DNA from: Clostridia bacterium
Lineage (GTDB): Bacteria; Bacillota; Sulfobacillia; SLMV01
Length of the DNA: 11,083 nt
NCBI GenBank assembly: GCA_003554565.1
Contig: PWGR01000159.1
Span: 1-11,083 of the forward strand
Reading direction: 5' to 3'
The notes under the pieces were generated by a model. It worked only from the letters and a program-made list of their open reading frames with translations. It searched no databases and was not told the origin of the DNA. Below, in pieces: positions 4,200 through 11,083 of this stretch (position 1 is the first letter of the stretch; each line of letters starts with the position of its first letter). The position numbers and the translations under genes are program-made.

Positions 4200-7100
4200 A
4201 TGGCCCATCCGCTTCAGGTCGGTACGAGACTGTCTTCCGCTCGTATACAGGAACCGATGGAGATGCCTTATCTCATCGATATTCAGCACACGTCCTATGA
4301 ACACTTCCTCAATGAGGGATTGCGCGAGATTTTTGACGATATTTCTCCTATAGAAGATTTCACGGGCAATCTGATTCTTGAATTCGGTGATTACTTCCTG
4401 GATGACCCGAAATATGATGTGCAACAGTGTAAGGAGCGGGACGTTACGTACGCGGCGCCTCTCCGTGTGCGGACCCAGCTGATAAATAAGGAGACGCGCG
4501 AGCTAAAAGAACAGGAAGTTTTTATGGGCGATCTCCCCCTCATGACTGATCGGGGCACCTTCGTGATTAACGGTGCCGAACGAGTGGTCGTGAGCCAGCT
4601 GATCCGGTCTCCGGGAGTCTATTACTTCGATGAAAAAGACAGCTCGGGCGGTGCGTCGTACAGCGCAAAGTTTATCCCCAATCGCGGTGCCTGGCTGGAG
4701 ATGGACTGCACTGCTGCCGGAGTATTGCGGGTGCGCATAGACCGCAACCGCAAGCTTCCAATCAGTGTCCTGGTCCGGGCACTCGGACATGAGAGGGACG
4801 AGGACGTCAAGGCTGTTCTGGGCGAGACCGAAATGGTGCAGAATACGATTGACAAGGATGAAACCACCTCTACGGAGGAAGCCCTCATGCTCATTTATGA
4901 GCGGCTTCGCCCTGGTGAACCGCCGACAGAGCAGAATGCCCGCGAACTGCTGGAGACCATGTTGTTTGATACTGAGCGCTACGATCTGGCTGCGGTTGGG
5001 CGGTACAAGCTCAACAGAAAGCTCAATATTGGACACCGGATAGCCGAGCGCGTCGCCGTGGAGAAGATCGTACACCCCGAAACCGGCGAGGTTCTGGTGT
5101 CGGAAGGAGATCTGATCAACCGCAGGATGGCCCGCAGCATAGCCGGTGCCGGCATTTACCGGGCAGTGGTCGAGGATGATGAGGGCAACCCCGTCGTGGT
5201 TTTCGGCAACGGCGGGCCACCCATGGACCAGCGGAGCCTGGTACCGGAAGATGTCCTCGCCGCTGTAAACTACTTTGCCACTCTTTTCAGCGGTGTAGGT
5301 TCGACCGATGACCAGGATCACCTGGGTAACAGGCGGCTGCGCACCGTCGGTGAGCTCCTTCAGAACCAGTTCCGGACTGGCCTGGTCCGCATGGAACGGG
5401 TGGTCCGTGAGCGTATGACCATTCAGGATGCGGATGTGGTGACCCCGCAGGATCTGGTCAACATCAGGCCGGTGGTGGCGGCCATCAAGGAGTTTTATGG
5501 ATCGAGCCAGCTGTCCCAGTTCATGGATCAGACCAATCCGCTGTCAGAGGTGACCCACAAGCGTCGTCTCAGTGCGCTCGGTCCAGGTGGGTTGACTCGC
5601 GACCGGGCGGGCTTCGATGTCCGGGATGTACACAACTCACATTACGGCCGGATGTGTCCCATCGAGACGCCGGAAGGCCCGAACATCGGGGTAATCAGCA
5701 ACCTGAGCACTTACGCCCGGGTCAACGAGTTTGGCTTCATCGAGACCCCATATCGAAAAGTCACAGATGGAATCGTCAGTGATGAGATTGTCTACCTTAC
5801 GGCGGATGAGGAAGAGGAGGCCGTCATTGCTCAGGCCAATGCCGAGATGGATGAGGAGGGCAAGCTGAGCGAGCGGGTAACCGTCCGGTACTCGGGAGAT
5901 GTTCGCGTCCTGCCCCGGGATGAAGTAGACTACATGGATGTTTCCCCGAAGCAAATGGTCAGTGTTGCCACCGCGCTGATTCCGTTTCTGGAGACTGACG
6001 ACCCCAGCCGCGCGCTGATGGGAGCCAACATGCAGCGTCAGGCGGTTCCGCTGCAGGTGGCGGAGTCACCCCTGGTCGGAACAGGAATAGAGCGGGAGGT
6101 TGCCAGGGATTCCGGTGTTCTGACTGTCGCCCGTCATGGCGGGCTGATTGAGCGGGCCACGGCGGATGAGATCGTTCTCCGGCATGAGAAAAATGGCCGC
6201 TCCGAACGCGAGTACTATGAACTGAAGAAATTCATTCGCTCCAATCAGGGTACCTGCTTTAACCAGAGAGTCAGGGTAAGAACCGGCGAGCAGGTGGAGG
6301 CGGGGCAGGTACTGGCGGATGGGCCGTCGACGCAGGATGGTGAGCTGGCCCTGGGCCGGAATGTTCTGGTGGCCTTCATGCCCTGGGAAGGATACAACTA
6401 CGAGGATGCTATCCTGGTCAGTGAACGTCTGGTCAAGGATGATGTGTATACTTCCATCCATATTGAGGAGCATGAATCCGAGGCGCGGGATACTAAACTT
6501 GGTCCGGAAGAAATCACCCGGGATATCCCCAATGTTGGGGAGGAAACTCTCAAGAACCTGGACGAGACGGGCATTATCCGCATCGGGGCCGAAGTTGGTT
6601 CGGGTGATATACTCGTCGGGAAAGTGACGCCGAAGGGAGAGACCGAACTCACGGCCGAGGAACGTCTGCTCCGAGCAATATTCGGGGAGAAAGCACGTGA
6701 GGTACGTGATACTTCGCTCAAGGTACCGCACGGCGAGGGCGGAGTCGTGGTCGATGTCAAGGTGTTTTCCCGGGAAAACGGCGATGAGCTGTCACCAGGA
6801 GTAAACAAGCTGGTGCGGGTCTACGTTGCGGAGAAGCGCAAGCTGTCCGAGGGAGATAAGATGGCGGGGCGACACGGTAACAAGGGCGTTGTGGCCCGGG
6901 TTCTGCCCGACGAAGACATGCCTTTTATGCCCGACGGCACGCCCGTGGACATTGTTCTGAGTCCCCTGGGTGTTCCTTCGCGAATGAACCTCGGTCAGAT
7001 CCTGGAGACTCACCTCGGCTGGGCGGCTAACGCCCTGGGCTACAAGGTGGCCACCCCAGTTTTCGACGGGTACACCGAGGATGAGATTACTGCTATGCTT

Positions 7101-7673
7101 GAGGAGGCAGGACTGCCCGCCAACGGGAAAGCAGAGCTGCGCGATGGAAGAACCGGAAGGGCCTTCGATAATCCGGTTACCGTGGGTTATATCTATATGA
7201 TGAAGCTGCACCATCTCGTTGATGATAAGATGCACGCCCGCTCTACTGGACCCTATTCTCTGGTGACACAGCAGCCGCTGGGCGGTAAAGCCCAGATGGG
7301 TGGTCAGCGCTTTGGCGAAATGGAGGTCTGGGCTCTCGAGGCCTACGGTGCCGCCTACACCCTGCAGGAGATTCTTACGGTAAAATCGGACGATACAGTG
7401 GGCCGGGTCAAGACCTATGAGGCTATCGTCAAGGGTGACAACGTTCCGGAACCGGGAGTTCCGGAGTCGTTCAAAGTCCTGGTGAAGGAGATGCAGAGTC
7501 TGGGCCTCAACGTGGATGTTCGCTCCTCCGACCTGGAACAGGAGCGGCCGGAGGATTCCGAGGACGATGCGGATATTGAGGGTCTGGCCAGGAGTCTGGA
7601 GCTCGATACCGGTGAGGACGAGGAAACGGAGCCGGACCATCGCAGAACGGGATCCGATGGGGGGGAAAGCTAG
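4200..7673 (+). CDS. rpoB: DNA-directed RNA polymerase subunit beta
   Basis: Encodes a 1157-residue beta subunit, one half of the polymerase active cleft. ATG at 4200 is chosen because AAAAGGAG lies ten bases upstream; the frame is open back to 4125 but without a suitable site. The fork-loop/rifampicin region GSSQLSQFMDQTNPLSEVTHKRRLSALGP starts at residue 434, with the usual drug-contact residues intact (Q440, D443, H453, R456, S458), so no resistance change is seen there. Further marks are CPIETPEGPNIG, NYEDAI (E735, D736) and GDKMAGRHGNKG with active-site lysines K887 and K895. The C-terminal region QPLGGKAQMGGQRFGEMEVWALEAYGA is intact, followed by an acidic tail of about 45 residues. The length shows that the large insertions of proteobacterial RpoB are absent. 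The stop codon abuts the rpoC start. Confidence 0.99.
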   Translation: MAHPLQVGTRLSSARIQEPMEMPYLIDIQHTSYEHFLNEGLREIFDDISPIEDFTGNLILEFGDYFLDDPKYDVQQCKERDVTYAAPLRVRTQLINKETRELKEQEVFMGDLPLMTDRGTFVINGAERVVVSQLIRSPGVYYFDEKDSSGGASYSAKFIPNRGAWLEMDCTAAGVLRVRIDRNRKLPISVLVRALGHERDEDVKAVLGETEMVQNTIDKDETTSTEEALMLIYERLRPGEPPTEQNARELLETMLFDTERYDLAAVGRYKLNRKLNIGHRIAERVAVEKIVHPETGEVLVSEGDLINRRMARSIAGAGIYRAVVEDDEGNPVVVFGNGGPPMDQRSLVPEDVLAAVNYFATLFSGVGSTDDQDHLGNRRLRTVGELLQNQFRTGLVRMERVVRERMTIQDADVVTPQDLVNIRPVVAAIKEFYGSSQLSQFMDQTNPLSEVTHKRRLSALGPGGLTRDRAGFDVRDVHNSHYGRMCPIETPEGPNIGVISNLSTYARVNEFGFIETPYRKVTDGIVSDEIVYLTADEEEEAVIAQANAEMDEEGKLSERVTVRYSGDVRVLPRDEVDYMDVSPKQMVSVATALIPFLETDDPSRALMGANMQRQAVPLQVAESPLVGTGIEREVARDSGVLTVARHGGLIERATADEIVLRHEKNGRSEREYYELKKFIRSNQGTCFNQRVRVRTGEQVEAGQVLADGPSTQDGELALGRNVLVAFMPWEGYNYEDAILVSERLVKDDVYTSIHIEEHESEARDTKLGPEEITRDIPNVGEETLKNLDETGIIRIGAEVGSGDILVGKVTPKGETELTAEERLLRAIFGEKAREVRDTSLKVPHGEGGVVVDVKVFSRENGDELSPGVNKLVRVYVAEKRKLSEGDKMAGRHGNKGVVARVLPDEDMPFMPDGTPVDIVLSPLGVPSRMNLGQILETHLGWAANALGYKVATPVFDGYTEDEITAMLEEAGLPANGKAELRDGRTGRAFDNPVTVGYIYMMKLHHLVDDKMHARSTGPYSLVTQQPLGGKAQMGGQRFGEMEVWALEAYGAAYTLQEILTVKSDDTVGRVKTYEAIVKGDNVPEPGVPESFKVLVKEMQSLGLNVDVRSSDLEQERPEDSEDDADIEGLARSLELDTGEDEETEPDHRRTGSDGGES

Positions 7674-10600
7674 ATGGATGCAGTTCAGGATTTCCGCGAT
7701 ACGACGGAGATGTTTGATGTTGATGAGGTCAATGCCTTTGACTCCATACGGATCGGTCTGGCGTCGCCCGAGCAGATAAGGGCCTGGTCGCACGGTGAAG
7801 TAAAGAAGCCCGAGACAATTAACTACCGCACCCTCAAGCCTGAAAGAGACGGACTCTTCTGCGAGAAGATCTTCGGACCTACCAAGGACTGGGAGTGCCG
7901 GTGCGGCAAGTACAAAAGGATCCGCTACAAGGGGATCGTGTGTGAGCGCTGCGGCGTGCAGGTAACGCTTTCTGATGTCCGCAGGGATAGAATGGGTCAT
8001 ATTGAGCTGGCTGCGCCGGTATCGCACATCTGGTATTTCAAGGGCATCCCCAGTCGAATGGGGCTTTTGCTGGATATGTCGCCCCGTGATCTGGAGCGAG
8101 TGCTGTATTTTGCCTCCTATGTGGTCATAGATCCGGGCGAGACCAGTCTGCTTGAGCGGCAGCTTCTTACCGAGGGTGAATACCGTCAGGCGCGGGAACG
8201 ATTCGGCAACCAATTCCGTGCCATGATGGGGGCAGAAGCCATTGAGGAAATACTGAAGCGATTGGATATGGATGAGCAGTCGGAGGAACTGCGAGAAGAA
8301 ATTGAGTCCGCCTCCAGTCAGCGGAGGATGCGGGCTATGCGTCGGCTCGAGGTGGTGGAGGACTTCCGGAAATCCGGCAACCACGCCGAGTGGATGATTC
8401 TGGACGTGCTGCCGGTCATCCCACCCGAGCTCCGGCCCATGGTGCAGCTGGATGGCGGACGTTTCGCGACCAGCGATCTGAACGACCTGTATCGGCGGGT
8501 GATCAACCGCAATAACCGGCTCAAGCGCCTCCTGGATCTCGGCGCTCCGGACATTATTGTCCGAAACGAAAAAAGGATGCTGCAGGAAGCGGTGGATGCA
8601 CTGATCGATAACGGAAGGCGGGGTCGACCCGTAACCGGTCCGGGCAATCGTCCGCTCAAGAGCCTCAGCGACCTGTTGAAGGGCAAACAGGGCCGGTTCC
8701 GTCAGAACCTGCTCGGCAAGCGAGTGGATTACTCCGGGCGATCGGTCATCGTTATAGGTCCCGATCTCCGCATCAATCAGTGCGGAGTTCCCAAAGAGAT
8801 GGCCCTGGAACTCTTCAAGCCATTTGTGATGCGCGAGCTCGTAGAGCGCGAGCTGGCGCAGAACATCAAGAGTGCAAAGCGCATGGTGGACCAGGGACGG
8901 GACGAAGTCTGGGACGTGCTGGCCGAGGTTATTGAGGGGCATCCGGTGCTGCTCAACCGGGCACCTACCCTCCACCGTCTCGGGATACAGGCATTCGAAC
9001 CGGTGCTGGTGGAAGGGCGAGCCGTCCAGATCCACCCACTGGTCTGTACTGCTTACAACGCTGACTTCGATGGAGACCAGATGGCGGTACATGTTCCGCT
9101 GTCGGCTGAGGCGCAGTCAGAAGCGAAGATGCTTATGATGGCAGCGCACCACATTCTCAACCCCAAGGACGGCCGACCGGTGGTTACGCCGACGCATGAT
9201 ATGGTGGTGGGCGTCTACTACCTGACCATATCAGATGTACCGCTGGAGGAAGTAGATGAAAAAGAGACCTTCGCCTATGCGTCGCCGGATGAAGTATTGC
9301 TGGCGCATGAACGCGGTGTGATCGGACTGCATGAACCCATCCGCGTCAGGGTGGATGGTGAGCTGATGCTGACGACCACCGGCAGGGTGATTTTCAACGA
9401 TGTATTCCCGGAAGACATCTCCTTCATCAACGAGACCGTCGGTTCTTCCCGTCTGGAGGAGCTGGTGGCAGACTGTTACCGGCAGGTAGGGACTGACGCG
9501 ACTTCGAAGATGCTCGACCGGATGAAGGATGTGGGCTACGAGTACGCCACGAATTCGGGTCTGACGATTGCTGTTTCGGACATCGAGGTTCCCGTGGAGA
9601 AGGGCGAGCTTCTCGCGCAAGCCGAGGAGCGAGTTGAACAGGTGGAGGAACAGTTCCGCCAGGGCCTGCTCACTGATGATGAGCGTCACGAGAAAGTGAT
9701 AGGTATCTGGACCGATGCTAAGGATCAGCTGACGGACAATATCATGCGAGCCATGGACAAGAAGAACCCAGTTTACATGATGGCGGCGTCGGGCGCCCGG
9801 GGTAATGAGGCGCAGATAGTGCAGATGGCCGGGATGCGCGGATTGATGGCGGATCCTTCCGGCCGCACCATCGAGCTGCCCGTCAAGTCTAACTTCCGGG
9901 AGGGCCTGTCGGTAATCGAGTACTTCACCTCCACGCACGGAACAAGGAAGGGCCTCGCTGATACTGCGCTGCGGACCGCACAGTCAGGATACCTGACGCG
10001 CCGCCTGGTGGATGTATCACAGGATGTGATGGTCAACCGGGAGGACTGCGGTACTGATGACGGTCTGACCCTGACCCCGATCTACGATGGGCGGGAGATG
10101 ATTGAATCTGTATTCGAGCGTGCAGTGGGGCGCTACTCGCTCGTGGATCTCATCGATCCCGAGACCGGTGCGGTTCTGGTCGCCGCCGATGAGATGATCG
10201 ATGAGCAACACGCCGAGCGCATCGAGGAGCTTTGTAAAAAGTACGGCGCCGAGTTTTCCGTCAAAGTTCGCTCGGTTCTGACTTGTGACACGAAGCACGG
10301 GGTCTGCGCCAAGTGCTACGGTCGGGATCTGGCAACGAGCTGGCCGGTTAACGTGGGAGAGGCGGTCGGGATTATCGCCGCTGAGTCCATTGGTGAGCCC
10401 GGGACGCAGATGACCATGCGCACCTTCCACACCGGCGGTATTGCCGGTGAAGACATCACGCAGGGGCTGCCCCGGGTGGAGGAGCTGTTCGAGGCCAGAA
10501 ATCCGAAGGGTCAGGCGCTGATCGCCGATCGCGAGGGCACTGTCAGTTTCGAGACCACTCGCGGGGGCAAGCGGGCCGTCGCAGTGGTGGACTCGGAAGG

Positions 10601-11083
10601 GGGAATGGAGAAGCAGGCCATTCCGGAAGGCTCCGTTCTCCGGGTTGCAGAGGGCGATTATGTCAGTGCCGGCCACGAGCTGACTGAAGGGGTGATCAAC
10701 CCCCACGATCTGCTCCGGGTAAAGGGTGATCGTCAGGTGCAGGCGCACTTGCTGGAAGAAATTCAGCGCGTTTACCGGATGCAGGGTGTGACAATTAACG
10801 ACAAGCACATCGAGGTTGTTCTCCGGCAGATGATGAAGAAAATCAAGATTGTGGACGCGGGAGACACCGAGCTTCTGCCGGGCAGTCAGGTCCACCGCCA
10901 TGAGTTTGTCCGCGTAAACCGCGCTGTCGAGGAGGAGGGTGGCGAACCAGCCACGCATCGACCGCTGCTTCTCGGCATCACAAAGGCGGCGCTGGCGACC
11001 GATTCGTTCCTTTCCGCCGCTTCGTTCCAGGAGACCACGCGTGTACTTACCCAAGCAGCCACCGGCGGGGCAAAGGACACGCT
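7674..11083 (+). CDS. rpoC: DNA-directed RNA polymerase subunit beta' (3' end outside window)
   Basis: The first 1136 codons of RpoC are open to the window edge, so roughly the last 40-60 residues are missing. The N-terminal zinc site is C75, C77, C90, C93 (CRCG...CERC). The catalytic NADFDGD motif at residues 462-468 supplies the three Mg-binding aspartates D464, D466, D468. The bridge helix runs at about 747-782 (EYFTSTHGTRKGLADTAL). The second zinc site is C792, C871, C878, C881, and the trigger loop begins at MTMRTFHTGG (H919). The protein passes from the trigger loop to PRVEELFEARNPKG with no large insertion, unlike proteobacterial RpoC. ATG at 7674 follows the rpoB stop with no gap, suggesting translational coupling; only a G-run (7660-7665) serves as ribosome site. 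The usual MxDV opening occurs at residue 13 (ATG 7710), so a 12-residue extension or a later start is possible. Confidence 0.99.
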   Translation, partial: MDAVQDFRDTTEMFDVDEVNAFDSIRIGLASPEQIRAWSHGEVKKPETINYRTLKPERDGLFCEKIFGPTKDWECRCGKYKRIRYKGIVCERCGVQVTLSDVRRDRMGHIELAAPVSHIWYFKGIPSRMGLLLDMSPRDLERVLYFASYVVIDPGETSLLERQLLTEGEYRQARERFGNQFRAMMGAEAIEEILKRLDMDEQSEELREEIESASSQRRMRAMRRLEVVEDFRKSGNHAEWMILDVLPVIPPELRPMVQLDGGRFATSDLNDLYRRVINRNNRLKRLLDLGAPDIIVRNEKRMLQEAVDALIDNGRRGRPVTGPGNRPLKSLSDLLKGKQGRFRQNLLGKRVDYSGRSVIVIGPDLRINQCGVPKEMALELFKPFVMRELVERELAQNIKSAKRMVDQGRDEVWDVLAEVIEGHPVLLNRAPTLHRLGIQAFEPVLVEGRAVQIHPLVCTAYNADFDGDQMAVHVPLSAEAQSEAKMLMMAAHHILNPKDGRPVVTPTHDMVVGVYYLTISDVPLEEVDEKETFAYASPDEVLLAHERGVIGLHEPIRVRVDGELMLTTTGRVIFNDVFPEDISFINETVGSSRLEELVADCYRQVGTDATSKMLDRMKDVGYEYATNSGLTIAVSDIEVPVEKGELLAQAEERVEQVEEQFRQGLLTDDERHEKVIGIWTDAKDQLTDNIMRAMDKKNPVYMMAASGARGNEAQIVQMAGMRGLMADPSGRTIELPVKSNFREGLSVIEYFTSTHGTRKGLADTALRTAQSGYLTRRLVDVSQDVMVNREDCGTDDGLTLTPIYDGREMIESVFERAVGRYSLVDLIDPETGAVLVAADEMIDEQHAERIEELCKKYGAEFSVKVRSVLTCDTKHGVCAKCYGRDLATSWPVNVGEAVGIIAAESIGEPGTQMTMRTFHTGGIAGEDITQGLPRVEELFEARNPKGQALIADREGTVSFETTRGGKRAVAVVDSEGGMEKQAIPEGSVLRVAEGDYVSAGHELTEGVINPHDLLRVKGDRQVQAHLLEEIQRVYRMQGVTINDKHIEVVLRQMMKKIKIVDAGDTELLPGSQVHRHEFVRVNRAVEEEGGEPATHRPLLLGITKAALATDSFLSAASFQETTRVLTQAATGGAKDT

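Noticed and set aside
4141..4353. Possible upstream peptide (70 codons) starting at ATG 4141 and overlapping rpoB
   Set aside because: GGAG at 4127-4130 is a weak site, the frame runs well into rpoB in another phase, and the product has no recognisable features. A leader peptide is possible but unsupported.
5499..5574. Rifampicin-resistance change in RpoB
   Set aside because: The cluster I residues match the sensitive consensus; the N in VHNSHYGR is outside the classic resistance positions and similar to clostridial sequences.
6792..9092. Long open frame on the - strand (766 codons) across the rpoB-rpoC junction
   Set aside because: It lies fully opposite rpoB and rpoC, whose motifs are clear. 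Its translation has no recognisable domain and it has no ribosome site of note. Long antisense frames are common opposite GC-rich, codon-biased genes.
10017..11054. Open frame on the - strand opposite rpoC (345 codons)
   Set aside because: A shadow of the conserved RpoC trigger-loop and C-terminal region; no protein family features are visible in it.
1..11083. An undescribed accessory system such as defence, mobile or biosynthetic genes
   Set aside because: Apart from short intergenic regulatory gaps, the window is accounted for by conserved housekeeping genes in a known order; no unexplained coding space remains.

Overview
This window is a conserved bacterial translation and transcription gene cluster, with every gene on the + strand: 3' end of tuf, rpmG, tRNA-Trp(CCA), secE, nusG, rplK, rplA, rplJ, rplL, rpoB and the 5' ~95% of rpoC, which runs off the right edge. 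I found no mobile element, CRISPR array, toxin-antitoxin system, defence gene or unknown ORF that stands up to scrutiny. It is an ordinary core-genome locus, and the points of interest lie in regulatory RNA structures and small departures from family consensus.

The organism looks like a fairly GC-rich, probably Gram-positive (Bacillota-like, deep-branching) bacterium. This is inference. The support is strong AGGAGG-type ribosome binding sites, frequent GTG/TTG starts, an L10 leader RNA followed by an intrinsic terminator, a short RpoB (1157 aa) and an RpoC without the large proteobacterial insertions, and the RpoB string VHNSHYGRMCPIETPEGP, which resembles clostridial RpoB. The order tuf-rpmG-trnW-secE-nusG occurs in several phyla and does not decide the question.

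Layout: 1-171 is the end of EF-Tu. 179-207 is a consensus-like promoter (P1) feeding rpmG, tRNA-Trp, secE and nusG. A strong inverted repeat sits between secE and nusG. rplK and rplA follow, each with a good Shine-Dalgarno. From 2684 to 2933 there is an extended -10 promoter (P2), an L10 leader fold and an attenuator-type terminator ahead of rplJ-rplL. From 3899 to 4199 (301 bases without a gene) there is a long bulged hairpin, a third promoter (P3) and a ~195-base leader ahead of rpoB. rpoB and rpoC abut with no spacing.

Together the genes supply an elongation factor (EF-Tu), a tRNA, ribosomal proteins of the large subunit (L33, L11, L1, L10, L7/L12, four of them from the L1 and L12 stalks), the SecE translocase subunit, the NusG elongation factor and the two large RNA polymerase subunits. 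The promoters and attenuators between them would let ribosome, Sec and polymerase parts be tuned separately within one co-directional cluster.
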